Source: Ochotona curzoniae
Lineage: Eukaryota; Chordata; Mammalia; Lagomorpha; Ochotonidae
Assembly (NCBI RefSeq): GCF_017591425.1
Contig: NW_024467101.1
Location: 13,218,918 to 13,282,917 of the forward strand
DNA length: 64,000 nt
Reading direction: 5' to 3'
The notes beneath the pieces are model-generated. The model did not search any database and was not told the origin of the DNA. It saw nothing but the letters and a program-made list of their open reading frames with translations. The position numbers were made by a program, and so were the translations under genes. Shown piece by piece: positions 45,603-56,810 of this stretch (position 1 is the first letter of the stretch; the number at the start of each line of letters is the position of its first letter).

Positions 45603-45780
45603 GAAACAATGACCATGAGAGTGACCACTGGCTACTTGAAACATGGCTGCCCGAAATTGAGTCCTAGAAGAGCAAAATACACACTGAACATAAAAAAAAA
45701 GTAAAGTATGTAATGAACAAGTTTTACATTGATGATATGTTGAAAAATAATGTTTCGAATGTATTATTAAAATAATTTTT
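45603..45780. mobile_element. Probable ancient DNA-transposon remnant
   Basis: CCACTGGCTACTTGAAACAT, ATGTTGAAAAATAATGTTTC resemble a common mammalian MITE (TGGCTACTTGAAA type); exact family not recalled. Confidence 0.45.
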
Positions 45781-45782
45781 GC

Positions 45783-45885
45783 ATGGGGAGGGCATTGTGA
45801 CATAGCCAGGTAAGCAACCACTTCAGAGGCCCAGCTCCTCCACTTGTGATCCAGCTCGTTGCTGACTCATGTGACGGGCATTTAT
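45783..45885 (+). mobile_element. CSINE 5' third
   Basis: GGGGAGGGCATTGTGACATA to GCTCGTTGCTGACTCATG, then truncated. Confidence 0.7.
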
Positions 45886-46077
45886 CATCCATAAAGCCTG
45901 TGACTGGCAGAAATATAGACATGTGGACCAGTGGAAGAGATTAGAGGTCCCAGAAATGAATCCATACATCTACAACCAATTAACATCTGGCAAAGGAACC
46001 TGTAGAGAATAGACGGTCTCTTCAGCAAATGGCATTGCGAAAATTAAGACTGCAGGCAAAAGTGTGAAACACTTATA

Positions 46078-46096
46078 CACACACACACACACACAA
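46078..46096 (+). repeat. AC microsatellite inside L1
   Basis: About nine AC units. Confidence 0.85.
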
Positions 46097-46394
46097 AATC
46101 AATGCATGTTGGATCATGGATCTAAATCTACGAGTTGAAGCCAAACTGGCAGAGGAAAACACAGGAGAAATTCTGCAAGCAAGATAAGTCCCCAGAAGCA
46201 CAAACAATAAAGAAAAAAAAAAGGGGGATTACATTAAGCTAAGAAGCTTCTGCCCTGCAGAGGTACAGAGGAAACTAACAGAATGGGAGAAATATTTGCA
46301 AACTGTACACCTGCCAAAGGATTAATATTCAGGCATATAAAGAGCTCAAGAAACTCAACAACAACAAAACATGCAATCCAGTTAAGAACTGAGT

Positions 46395-46716
46395 TACGGG
46401 ACTGGTGCAGTAGCATGGTAGCTTTGTATCGCCAGGAACCCATGTGGGAACCAGTTTGTATCCTAGCTGCGCTACTTCCCTTCTAGCTCTCTGCTTATGA
46501 CCTGAGGAGGCAGTCAGTCAAGGACACCCTAAGGCCTTGGGATCTGCACCTGCAGGGGAGATCTGGAAGAAACTACTGGCTCCTGGCTTCAGATCAGCTC
46601 AGTTCTTTTGCAGCCACTTGGGGAGTGAACCGGCAGATGAAGGGTCTCTCTCTCTTTGTCTCTTTCTCTCTGTAAGTCTGACTTTCTAAAGAAAAATAAA
46701 GATAAATCTTAAAAAA
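46395..46716 (+). mobile_element. CSINE in L1
   Basis: TACGGGACTGGTGCAGTAGC to AAATAAAGATAAATCTTAA. Confidence 0.88.
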
Positions 46717-46800
46717 AGAGAGAGATGAGCTAAGGAGATGAATAGGTATTTTTCAAATGAAAAGATGCTCAGGCTCTCTAAACATCAGGGAAATGCAAAT

Positions 46801-47012
46801 ATTGTCCATGGAAGGGAGACGGACGCCCATGTGTTTGAGTACCTGCCTTCCACATGGAAAACCTGGGTGGAGCTTCCGGTTCCTGGCTTCGGCTTAGCCT
46901 CCCCACGGCTGCTGTGACATTTGGAGAGTGAACCAACAAATGAAAAATCTCAGTCTCTCCCTTTCTACCTGCTTCTCTGCTTTTTAAAATGAATAAAATT
47001 TTTAAAAAGAAA
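46801..47012 (+). mobile_element. CSINE, head truncated
   Basis: From TGGAAGGGAGACGGACGCCC to AAATGAATAAAATTTTTAA. Confidence 0.8.
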
Positions 47013-47289
47013 TCAGTTGTATTGTTTCCTTTCATGCCTTGTTAACCTTTTAGAGAATTTACTCACATTGGTTCACAATTGTGGGTTGCATGTTGTTTCT
47101 GTTGGACCGGGCTGGTAAGAGAATATTTCCCTCTAGCAGAGAATTCTCTCCTGCCTCAAAGTCCATATCTACTTCTGCCAAAGATAGGCACCATTAAGAT
47201 TTCTCTTCCATAGACTAGTTTTGTCCATTTCAGAATTTGCTATAAATGGGATTTTTGTGTGTATGGCTTCTTTTGCTCAATATGCTTTT

Positions 47290-47578
47290 GTTTAAAAAAA
47301 AAAAGATTTATTTGTTTTTATTAGAAAGTCAGATTTTTCAGAATGAAGGCGAGACAGAGAGAAAGAGCTCCCATCTGCTGGTTCCGAAGCCAAGAGCTTC
47401 TTTTGAGTCTCCTATATGGTGCAGGGTCCTGAGGCTTTGGGCCGTCCTATACTGATCTTCCATAGCACAAGTAGGGAGCTGGGAAGGAAGTGGAGCAGCC
47501 GGGATATGAACAAGGGCCCATATGGGATCCCGGTCTTGCAAGGTGAGGACTTCAGTCACTAGGCTACTGTGCTAGGCC
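47290..47578 (-). mobile_element. CSINE with perfect duplication
   Basis: CTCAATATGCTTTT at 47276-47289 and 47579-47592. Confidence 0.93.
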
Positions 47579-47614
47579 CTCAATATGCTTTTTTAAAAGC
47601 AGTTTCCTGGGGTT

Positions 47615-47817
47615 ATCCAAAGCCAGCAGCCAGAGCTTCCTCTGAGTCTCCCAAATGGGTACAGGGGCCCAGGGCTTTGAGCCATCCTCTACTGTTTTAT
47701 CAGGCCATAAGCAGGGAGCTGGATTAGAAGTGGAATAACCAGAACACAAACCGGCACCCATATAGGATACAAGCACTGCAGACAGAGGATTAGCTTATTA
47801 AGCCACTGCGCTGGCCC
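47615..47817 (-). mobile_element. CSINE 5' two-thirds
   Basis: ATCCAAAGCCAGCAGCCAGA to GCCACTGCGCTGGCCCC; no 3' tail. Confidence 0.8.
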
Positions 47818-47984
47818 CTGCTTCATTATATTGTTTCTGAAATGTATCTGTATTGTTATGCATACTTGTCTTTTGCTCCTTTGTACTTTTGTGACACATT
47901 CCATTGTATGGATGCATCATAGTTTTTCTCTTCTTTTGATGGTGGACATTTGGCTTGTTTTCAATGTCTGGCTATTCTAACCTT

Positions 47985-48240
47985 TGGTTCACTCCCTCAG
48001 ATGACCGAAATAGTTGGGACTGGGCCAGCTCAAAACTGGGAGCATGGAACTCCATCCAGATCTCACATGTGGATGGCTGGGGCCCAAAAATCTGGGCCAT
48101 CTTCTGTTGCTTTTCCAGGCACATTAGCAGAGAAGTGAACTGAAAGTGGAACAGCCAGGGTTCAAACTGGCGCTCCTATGGGAAGAATGTCAGAGTTTCA
48201 AGACGTGTTTTAACCCACTGTGCCACAATACTGGTTCTCA
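47985..48240 (-). mobile_element. CSINE, 3' end missing
   Basis: TGGTTCACTCCCTCAGATGA to CTGTGCCACAATACTGGTTC. Confidence 0.8.
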
Positions 48241-48570
48241 TGAATAAATAATCTTAGGCATGTCTTATTATCAACAGATAATACATTCTTACCGTTTTTA
48301 CAGAAAAAAAAAATCTATATCCATAGTAACACAAAATACATGTTCCCCTTCAGCTCTCCCCATGTTAATGTTTGCTGTAAGTAGTTTATAGCTTGATATA
48401 AGTACTTCCAGATTTTTTTCTCCACCTATAGAATCCTGTCTTAACAGTGTGAATAAAATGATCAATTTGGTGATTTTTGCTTTGGCTGCCTGGCTCCTGG
48501 GGTTGCTGCCTAGCTCTTGACCCTAATTCTTCTTGTTCTAAAATATAGATGGCACCAAAACTGGAAAAGA
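48241..48570. other. Unassigned sequence
   Basis: No gene; possibly decayed LINE. Confidence 0.35.
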
Positions 48571-48609
48571 TGTACAGATCACTTCTTCCCATCTTGCTGC
48601 CTAAAGGAA

Positions 48610-48910
48610 ATGCAATTGTCCCTTGGCATTTACCGGAAATTGGTGTCATGTCCCTCCAAGGACAGTAAAATCTCAGATCGCTCAAGTCCCTTATAGATAC
48701 AGCAGCATAGTGTTTGCGTAAACCCTAAACAGATGTCTAGATTACCTACAAACTTACTACAATGCCAGTGCTATGTAAACAGTGGCTATAATGTAGTGTT
48801 TAGGAAATAATGACAAGGGGAAAAGTCTATACATGTTCGGTGCAGAAGCAATTTTTTTTTTCCAACTACTTTTGATCCTTGGGCTGTTTGAAATCTGTGC
48901 ATCCCAAATT
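48610..48910 (-). mobile_element. Tigger/MER2-like DNA transposon remnant
   Basis: CAATTGTCCCTTGGCATTTA near the end, CAATGCCAGTGCTATGTAAA, TAGTGTTTAGGAAATAATGA and AACTACTTTTGATCCTTGG match the TcMar-Tigger nonautonomous pattern. Orientation is uncertain. Confidence 0.65.
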
Positions 48911-49840
48911 AGTGTAAAGGAAAGGCCCAGCCAACATCACACACCTCCCACTATCCTGTGACTGCCTGTATCTGTGGCAGACATTGCTAATCAATTACAG
49001 ATTTCGATCCTTGCCCAGCTCCATCCACTACTAATCTGGGATGGCAGGGGTGGGAGGAGTTGAGGGTTGGGGCGGGGGAGGGCGGGCATTGGGGAGGAAA
49101 GAAAGAAACCAATTTTCCATCTCTGGAATCATCTGGCCATTTTCCATTTTGCACATGAATAAACCAGGCCTCAGAGTTTGGGAGAGCCTGCTTCAAGGTC
49201 AGAGAGACAGGAGAGAGCCCCAGGCTCCAGGCTCCCTTTCTAACGCTTTTTCCACTATATTCACGGACTCTAAAAGCGATTTCTCTGGGATTGCTAAAAA
49301 CCTGATGAAAAGGTTGAGGATGTTCGTGTCCTAAAACACAGGGCTCCGAGCAGGGATTCTGTTCCCCACCTGAGTGGAATGGAAACCTCTGCCAGCAGAC
49401 TTGGCATCCCCTCCTCCTCACGGTCACCAGTAGCAGACCTGTGTTTTCAGTTTTCCAGGTCTTGCAGTTTCAGTTTCCCAAAATAAACATTAAATAAATA
49501 AATAAAGCATGCATGCTCTCAGCGTCTTTGTCTTTAGCCTCTACCATCATGGGACTATTCATTGACCAGACTAAATCAAACAGTTCATTACAGCTGAGAG
49601 GTGACTTCTGATGCCAAAAATCTTAAAACTCCGAGAAGCATCCACCTTTTACCAACGCATCAAACCGGCTCTGGCTGTCATTGGAAGCGACAGTGAGAAA
49701 GTGGGAGAGTCAGCAGGTTCAGACAGACTGTGGGTGTTCTCCACTGGGCCAGCAGAATAGTTTATTTAATTCCCTCCCTGCCAGGGCAAAGGTGGGCATG
49801 GGAGGGTGGGGGAGTTAGGGCGCAGTTCCTAGAGACGGAA
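48911..49840. other. Mostly unique sequence with one MIR-like piece
   Basis: 49130-49210 (CCATTTTGCACATGAATAAA) is a probable antisense MIR. The rest is unassigned and free of CSINEs. Confidence 0.4.
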
Positions 49841-49844
49841 AAGA

Positions 49845-49925
49845 ACCTAACACTTGAGCCAGATATGCCTGAGCTCTTAGACTAGTGGCCAGCTGTGTGA
49901 CCTTGAGCACAAGACCTCAGGCATG
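49845..49925 (+). mobile_element. MIR fragment
   Basis: CCAGCTGTGTGACCTTGAGC. Confidence 0.6.
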
Positions 49926-49961
49926 AGTCTCTGTTCATGCGGAAGACAGACATCTCTCTCT

Positions 49962-50245
49962 TTAATCTTTGTTTCTTTTGGAAGACAGAAAGAGGAAACT
50001 GCCCATCTGCCGGTATACTCCCCAAGTACTAGGAATGACCAGGGCTGGAACAGGCCAGAACCAGCAGCAGCCAGAAATTCAGCCCAGGTCTCCTACGTGA
50101 GTGTCAGGAACCCAATTACCTGAGCTGTCATCACCGTCAGCCAAAGGCTGTGTCAGCAGGAGGTAAAGTTAGATGCCCACATTGAGCCTAGATACTCTGG
50201 GACATGGGTGTATACATCACTAGGCTAAAATGTCTAGTCTCTACA
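49962..50245 (-). mobile_element. CSINE
   Basis: TTTCTTTTGGAAGACAGAAA to ATCACTAGGCTAAAATGTCT. Confidence 0.8.
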
Positions 50246-50339
50246 ACACAGGCATGTTAACAGGATGACTGCAGTGATCTAAAATGACCTGGTTAACAAG
50301 AAGAACAATAAAATTCTTGTTACTTTGAGCTCCCTCCTG

Positions 50340-50575
50340 CCCCCTCCTCATTGTGGCTCTGTGAGTTAAGCATGCAATGCCAGCATTGCAAATGATTACC
50401 GGTTCAAGCCCGAGCTGCGCCACTCGAACTTTAATCCGCTTGTAATGGTCTTGGGAAAGCGGCAGGTGCCGATGATGGCCCAAGTGTATGGGACCCTGCC
50501 ACCCACACAGGACATCTGGATGAAGTTTCCCAACTCCTGGCTTTGGTATGGCTCAGGTCTGACTATTTAGAAACT

Positions 50576-50602
<27 letters not shown>
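50340..50602 (+). mobile_element. CSINE, 3' truncated with A24 tract
   Basis: CTCATTGTGGCTCTGTGAGT, B-box GGTTCAAGCCC, then an A tract directly after GGTCTGACTATTTAG. Confidence 0.8.
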
Positions 50603-50608
<6 letters not shown>

Positions 50609-50753
50609 AAACAAATCTTGTCCCTAAGTTGTGAGTTATGGGAGAGTAAGGATGGTTATCTTTCTAATTCTCCAATCACACTACAATGGCAGCTTCCAGG
50701 CAAGACTTTAGTAAGCAACTATGGGGTACTTCAAGTAAGATACAGTCGTGGGG

Positions 50754-51090
50754 GGCCCGGCATGATAGTGTAGTGGTTAAAGTCCTCACCTGGCACGCAC
50801 CAGGATCCCATATGGACACTGGTTCTAATCCCTGCAGCCCCGCTTCCCTTCCAGCTCCCTGCCTGTGGCCTGCGAAGGCAATCAAGGACGGCCCAAAGCC
50901 TTGGGATCCTGCACCCACGTGGGAGACCTGGAAGAACTCCTGGCTTCTGGCTTCGGATTGGCTCAGCTCCAGCCGTTGGGGCCGCTTGGGGAATGAGCCA
51001 TCGGATGGAAGATCTTCCTCTCCCTTTGCTCCTTTCTGTATATCCGCCTTTCCAATAAGAATAAATAAATCTTTTTTTAAAAAAAAAAAA
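50754..51090 (+). mobile_element. CSINE, young, full length
   Basis: GGGCCCGGCATGATAGTGTA head. AGATACAGTCGTGGG and AGATACAGTCATGGG flank it (15 bases, one mismatch). Confidence 0.95.
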
Positions 51091-51104
51091 GATACAGTCA
51101 TGGG

Positions 51105-51345
51105 AATACCTGGCACCCAGTAATTGCCCAGTACATCTTAGCCATTACTTCATCATTTACTACGTGACTTTAGGTGAATCACTTAATTTCTCTAAAACAT
51201 GCTTTCCTGGTCAGTAATATAAAAATGAAATAGAAGACTTCACTTAGTTCTGCGAGAATGAAATAGGAAAAGCCCCCAAAAGTATTTAACATGCTGTTTT
51301 GTATATGGAAAGTACTGTATAATTTCTATATACTCATAACAATAG
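51105..51345 (+). mobile_element. MIR
   Basis: ACGTGACTTTAGGTGAATCA and ATGAAATAGGAAAAGCC. Confidence 0.6.
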
Positions 51346-51589
51346 AAACAAAAGCAAAGTGCTGCAGGATAAAATGATAAATTCATTTTTGAGCCAGTGA
51401 CAAAGAAATCTTCTTAAATATATATATAGCTGACAACACCTTATTGAGATATAATTCATGTACCATTCAGTTTATACTATACATACATGTGTATGAAATT
51501 TTTAAAAGTATGTTCATAGAATTGTGTAACCATCACTATATAATCAATTGTGAAATATTTTAATCAGTTTCAAAAGGTGACTCGAGTAC

Positions 51590-52245
51590 AGGTATGTAGC
51601 ATAGCAATTAACTCAATTCTAGGGACACCTGTATCCCATATTCATATCAGAGTGGTTCAAGTCCTAGTTCTACCTCGACAGTAGCTTTTTTTTTTTTAAA
51701 TAACAGTTTATCTATTTATTTGAAAGGCTGGGTTACGAGGGATGAGGTGCAGCATGGGGAGAGAGAGAGATCTTAAAACCAAACGGTTCATCTCCCAAAT
51801 AGCCATAAAGGCCAGGGCTGAGCAAATCCAAATGCAGGAGCCAGGAAATCCTTCTGAGTTTTCCACACATGTGCAGGGGACCAAGAACTTGAGCCATACT
51901 CTGCTGTTTTCCTAAATACATTACTAGGGAGCGGGATCAGAAGTGGAACAACTAGGAGTCAAACCAGTGCCCATAGGGGATACTGCACTGGAGGTGGCAG
52001 CTTTACTGGCTATGCCGCAGTGCCAGGTCCCTGATGATGCTGTCTTGCTAAGCATACCCTGGGAAGCACAGGTGAGGGTTCAAGTACTTATGTTGCTGCC
52101 ACTTGCAAGATCAGGATCCAGGCTCCTGGCTTCAGCCAGACTCAGTCCTAGCTGTTGTAGGAATCTGGGAAGTAAACTGGTAGATATATGGAAGATTTCT
52201 CTCTCTATGCCTTTCAAGTAGAGGAAAATAAATATTTGCATGAAT
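51590..52245 (+). mobile_element. CSINE host split by a reverse CSINE
   Basis: Head near CGAGTACAGGTATGTAGC; resumes at 52030 (CTGATGATGCTGTCTTGC). Confidence 0.78.
51688..52029 (-). mobile_element. CSINE nested in CSINE
   Basis: Poly-T, then TTATCTATTTATTTGAAAGG to CTATGCCGCAGTGCCAGG. Confidence 0.82.
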
Positions 52246-52443
52246 AGATTTTTAAAAAGAAAACTGTACTTAGTAACAGCCACTTCTTAGTTATCCCTAA
52301 GCTTTGTATCTACTCTCCCAGGTCTAGACAACTATCAGATTATTTTATGTTTTTCTTGTTGCTACATCTCATACAGATGAAATAAAAACATGTGGCCTTT
52401 CATTCCTGGCTTGTTTTACTTAGCATAATATTTTCTTTTTGTT

Positions 52444-52760
52444 TCTTAAGAGTTTAAAAAAATTTCACTAGGAAGGCAGCTTTACAGAGAGAGAGACAGA
52501 CAAAAAGATCTTGTGTCCACTGGTTCATTCCTCACGTGGCCGCATGACTGCAGCTGAGCTGATCTGAAGCCAGGAACCTCTTCTAGGTCTCCCACGTGGG
52601 TACAGAATCCCCAAGGCTTTAGGCCATTCTCTACTGATTTCCTAGGCCACAAACAAGGAGCTGGATGGGAAGTAGAGCAGCTGGGACACAAACCAGAGCC
52701 CATATGGGATCCCAGCAGTTGCAAGACAAGTGTTTAGCTACTGAGCCATGGTGCCAGGCC
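52444..52760 (-). mobile_element. CSINE in L1
   Basis: AGAGTTTAAAAAAATTTCAC to GCCATGGTGCCAGGCC. Confidence 0.85.
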
Positions 52761-52817
52761 TGCAAAATATTTTCAAGGTTCATCTGCTATGTTGCATGTA
52801 TCAGAACTTCATTCCTT

Positions 52818-53094
52818 TAAGAAAATAATTACTTATTTGTTTATTTTAAAGGCAGAGTGGTTAAAGAGAAAGAGAAGGAAAAAAAAAAAAAAAGAACGAT
52901 CAATCTTCCATTACTGATTAACTACCCAATGACTACAATACTCAGGTCTTGGGTCAAGCTGAAGTCAGGAGCCAGGAACTCCATCGGGTTCTCCCATGTG
53001 GGTGGCAGGGGTCCAATCCCTTGGGCTGACGCATCAGAGAGGGATGCTGATGCTGCAGGGGATGGCTTAACTCATTGCACCACATCACCAGTCC
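52818..53094 (-). mobile_element. CSINE in L1, with A-rich insertion
   Basis: ATAATTACTTATTTGTTTAT to CACCACATCACCAGTCCC; an A16 run at 52879-52895 interrupts the 3' region. Confidence 0.8.
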
Positions 53095-53596
53095 CAGTGC
53101 TACAGTCCTTTTTGTGGCTTGTTTGTACTTTTTGGCTATTATGAGTAATGCTGCTGTGTCCTTTCCTGTCCAGCCTCTTGCATGGCTATCTGATTTTGTA
53201 TCACTGAGGTCCATGCCTACACGGAGAATTGCTGGATCATGTGGGAACTCCCCGTAACCTCTTGGGGAGCTGCCAGGCTGTTTCCCATAGCGCCGTAGCA
53301 TTTTGCATTCCCACCAGCAACGTCTGGAGGCTCTAATTTCTCTGAATCCCTACCTACACCAGTAATTATCTATCTTTTGGATTATAGCCATGCTGGTATG
53401 TGTGAAGGGTATCTCACTGTGATTTTGATTTGCTTTTCCCTGATGGCTAATGATATCAAACATGATTCCATGTGCATATTGGCTATTTTTAGATCCTTTC
53501 GTGAGAAATATCTATTTAGATCCTTTGATCAATGTTAATAAAGTTCTTTATCGTTTTGTTACTGAGCAGCGTGACTTCAACATATATAGCAGATGT

Positions 53597-53903
53597 CTTT
53601 GGGACCAGCTTGATGCAGCTTGATCCTTTGCCTGTGATGCAGGCATTCTGTATGTGTACTGGTTCTAGTCCTGGTGTTCTGCTTCTGATCCAGTTCCCTG
53701 CTGATGGCTTAGAAAAGCAATGGAGGCTGGGTCAGATCCTTGAACCCTGTGCCCATAGGGGAGATCTGAAAGAAGCTCCTGGCTTTGGTTTAATAGAATC
53801 CCAGCTCTTCTAGCCAAATGGGGAATGAGCCAGGGAGTGGAAGATCTTTTTGTCTCTCCTCTCTCTGTAACTCTGGCTTTCCCATGAACATAAATACATC
53901 TTT
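53597..53903 (+). mobile_element. CSINE in L1
   Basis: CTTTGGGACCAGCTTGATGC to CATGAACATAAATACATC. Confidence 0.8.
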
Positions 53904-54246
53904 TTATTTTTATTATTACTATTTTTAAAAAAAATCATTTAATTTTGATTGGAAAGTCAGATATATAGAGAAAAAGCAACAGAAAGATCTTCCATTTGTT
54001 GATTCACTCCTCATGTGGCTGCAATGGCCAGAGTTGAGCCAATATGAAACCAGGAACCAGGAGTCTCATCCGGGTCTTCCACTTGAGTGCAGGGTTCCAA
54101 AGCCTTGGGCCATCCTCTGCTGCTTTCCCAGGCCACAAGCAGGGAGCTTAATAGGAAGTGGAGCAGCCGGGACACGAACCGGTGCCTATATGGGATGCTG
54201 GGACGTGCAAGGCGAGGATTAGCCACTAGGTTACCACGCTGGGCCC
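53904..54246 (-). mobile_element. CSINE in L1, tail-to-tail with the previous
   Basis: TTTTTATTATTACTATTTTT to TACCACGCTGGGCCC. Confidence 0.88.
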
Positions 54247-54656
54247 ATGTTTTTCTTTCTATAGCTTAAACCCTTACATGAAGGTCTGAGATCCATTTTT
54301 AGCGTTGGCATATGATGTGGGGTAGGAGTGCAGCTTCAATTTTATGCATTTCAATATCCAGTTCCCAGCACCATTTGTTGAAGAGACCGTTGTCTCACCA
54401 TAGTCATAGTCTTGGTACCATTGTCAAAATCAAATAAATGAGAGGTTTTATTTCTGGACTACCCTATTGATCTACATAGCTATCTGTTGGCTAGTACAAC
54501 ACAGCCTTGGAGGTAACTGAATTTGAGCTGAACCACAGTAACTGGATTAAGAAGTGCAGAGAGTTCTAGAATGCTCCAGAATGCTCTAGGGTTTTTAAGG
54601 TGCTTTCATGTACATGATCTCACTGAGAGTCAGTGCAAGCTCAGAAACCCTAGTAG

Positions 54657-54912
54657 AGGACCCGAGGCAGTAGCCTAGTGGCCAAAGGCCTCGCCTTGCA
54701 GGGGGACCCCGAATGGCACTGGTTGGGACCCTGCACCCATGTTAGAGACCTGGAAGAAGCTCCTTGCTCCTGGCTTTGGATCCACATGACTCTGGCTGTG
54801 GCAGTTACTTGGGGAGTGAATTATCGGATGGAAGATCTCTGTCTCTCCTCATCTCTGTATATCTGACTTTGCAATAATAGAAAAAAATAAAATAAATCTT
54901 AAAAAAAAGTAA
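54657..54912 (+). mobile_element. CSINE, middle deleted
   Basis: GGACCCGAGGCAGTAGCCTA; about 85 bases missing between ATGGCACTGGTT and GGGACCCTGCACC. Confidence 0.88.
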
Positions 54913-55114
54913 GGAAAAGAAACCCAAGTAGTGTACTGCTAAATGTACGCAACCAAAAACTGTGGTGATCCCAGGACCAACTTGTTGATGTTTTGACTTC
55001 CAATCCAGGGCTCTCATTATCCTGTTTGATGGCATCCTGGGTGAGTCCAGAAGTTATGTAAGAGAAGGAAAAAATATAGAGGAAAGTTTGGATAAATATA
55101 CTGGGGGCGTGGGG

Positions 55115-55795
55115 AAGTGCCGAACACTAGGTCCACACAAGAATTTGTGAAGAAGGTGTTTTAGCTGCTTTATTCTCAATTGCCAAAATGTTACAACAGC
55201 GAACGCATCCTACAGTAGGTAAATAGATCAACTGCATACACCCAGAAAATGCAATATTACTCAACACTAAAGAGAAATTGGTTCTGAAGGTATGAAAAGA
55301 CACGGGGGTAATATAAATGCATATTAACAAGTGAAAGAAGCCAAAGTGAACAGGCTATATACTGTCCAACCATATGACATGCTACAAAGGCAAAAGTATG
55401 GAACCAGTAAAATGATTCGTGCTTCCTGGTGCTTGGTGGGGGGTGGAGAGAAGAATGAGTAGGTAGAGCATAAAGGATTTTTAAGGCCGGGAAAAATACT
55501 AAATACTACATATGATACTGCAATAATGGATATATGTCATTATATATTTGTCCAAACCCATAGAATGTATGACACCAAGAGTGAGCCGTAATGCAAACTA
55601 TGGACTTGGGGTGATAACGATGTGTCCGATGTCTCAGTATAGAATCAGTAATAGTAACAGATGGACCACTCTGGTGTGGGATGTTGGTAATAGGGGCAGC
55701 TATGCATGTGTAGAGGAAGGTAGAATATGGGAAGCATGTGTGCTTTATAATCAATTTCACTGTGAACCCCAAACTGGGATCTTTTTTTAAGGTGG
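55115..55795 (+). mobile_element. L1 3' end (old L1M type)
   Basis: AAGTGAAAGAAGCCAAAGTG, ATATACTGTCCAACCATATG, CCAAACCCATAGAATGTATG and CACTCTGGTGTGGGATGTTG, ending near AACCCCAAACTGGGATC. Confidence 0.88.
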
Positions 55796-56158
55796 AGGGA
55801 GGTTATGAATGGCTGATTACAACTGAATGGCTCCCACTCAGCTTACAATCAACTTTTCCTTCTCTTGTACAGACAAGAAACAGGAGGTTCGGGTCATTCA
55901 GGGCTTTGCTGGAGTATTTCATTTTCAGAGGATGAGGAGAACTCAGTGAGATTCCCTAAGCACTAAAACCAAATGTACTGAACCCACTCTCTTGTTTTGT
56001 CGTTACCCTTTTCTAAGGCTCTTCTGAAATTTGGGGGCTGTGTTTCTGCAAGAACGGTCCATGGAAAACCCCAGTAACCAGTCCCGTCTGATAGAGGTGC
56101 TTATTTTCAAAAAAACAGTTTTCAGATTGCCAACTCTCCCTCAGTCTCCCGGAAATTA
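55796..56158. other. Unassigned sequence
   Basis: No gene or recognised repeat. Confidence 0.35.
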
Positions 56159-56170
56159 AGGGTGACTTTT

Positions 56171-56504
56171 AAAAAAATAAAAAATCTCTTTTTTTATTCC
56201 AAAGTCAGATATACAGAGGGAAGAGACAAAGAGGAAGAACTTCCGTCCACTGGTTCACTCCCTAAGCGGCCGCAATGACAGGAGTTGAACCAATCCAAAG
56301 CCAGGAGCCAGGAGGAGCCTCATCTGGGTCTCCTACGCGATCGCAGGGTCCTAAGGCTTTGGGCCATCCTTGACTAAAGCATCCCAAACCACAAGCAGAG
56401 AGCTGGAAGGGAAGTGGAGCAGCTGGGATACGAACCGGTGCCCTTATGGGATCCTGTTGCATGCAAGGTAAGGACTTTAGTCACTAGGTTACTGCACTAG
56501 GCCC
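56171..56504 (-). mobile_element. CSINE, last one before MSI1
   Basis: Target duplication AGGGTGACTTTTA (from 56159 and again from 56507). Confidence 0.93.
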
Positions 56505-56639
56505 ACAGGGTGACTTTTAGGCATTGTAAGCCTTGGGAACCCTTTTTTCGGAGCAATGAAAGTCAAATTGTGAATATCAATTATCAGAGACGTGGGCATT
56601 CTGTCGAAGTCAGAGTTCTAGACAACATGTTAGATTCAT

Positions 56640-56810
56640 GTATTCGTCTGCTTCAAATCTTTGCTCAAACATTGTCTTCCAGACGAAAACTTGTTTATAC
56701 ATTTGCCTGGCCCCAGATCTCAGAAATTAACCTTTACAAAGGTAGATGCTGGGATTATAGCAGCCAGGACAGTTCCTGCTATGTAGAAGGTGTTCAATCA
56801 GTATTTCTAC
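56640..56810 (+). mobile_element. L2 fragment
   Basis: CTTCAAATCTTTGCTCAAAC and GCTATGTAGAAGGTGTTCAA. Confidence 0.6.

Larger units (their letters stand above)
45886..46800 (+). mobile_element. L1 ORF2 3' fragment, split by a CSINE
   Basis: CCATACATCTACAACCAATT, GCCAAAGGATTAATATTCAG, AGAGCTCAAGAAACTCAACA and AAATGAAAAGATGCTCAGGC in sense order. Decayed; no intact reading frame. Confidence 0.82.
47040..47985 (-). mobile_element. L1 fragment split by two CSINEs
   Basis: Blocks 47040-47289, 47579-47612 and 47818-47985; CAGAATTTGCTATAAATGGG and CCATTGTATGGATGCATCAT are the antisense L1 words. Confidence 0.7.
51425..54510 (-). mobile_element. L1 3' half split by six CSINE insertions
   Basis: L1 blocks 51425-51585, 52255-52440, 52762-52815, 53096-53590 and 54247-54510 read in antisense order: the 3' end (CTTATTGAGATATAATTCAT), then CATTTTGCATTCCCACCAGC, GTGATTTTGATTTGCTTTTC and CCATTTGTTGAAGAGACCG. 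Confidence 0.85.

Noticed and set aside
45886..46800. Active L1 with intact ORF2
   Set aside because: Only the 3' part is present, with frameshifts, a microsatellite and an inserted SINE.
50754..50840. tRNA gene in CSINE heads
   Set aside because: The A- and B-box-like words belong to the tRNA-derived SINE promoter; no cloverleaf with acceptor stem is intact.
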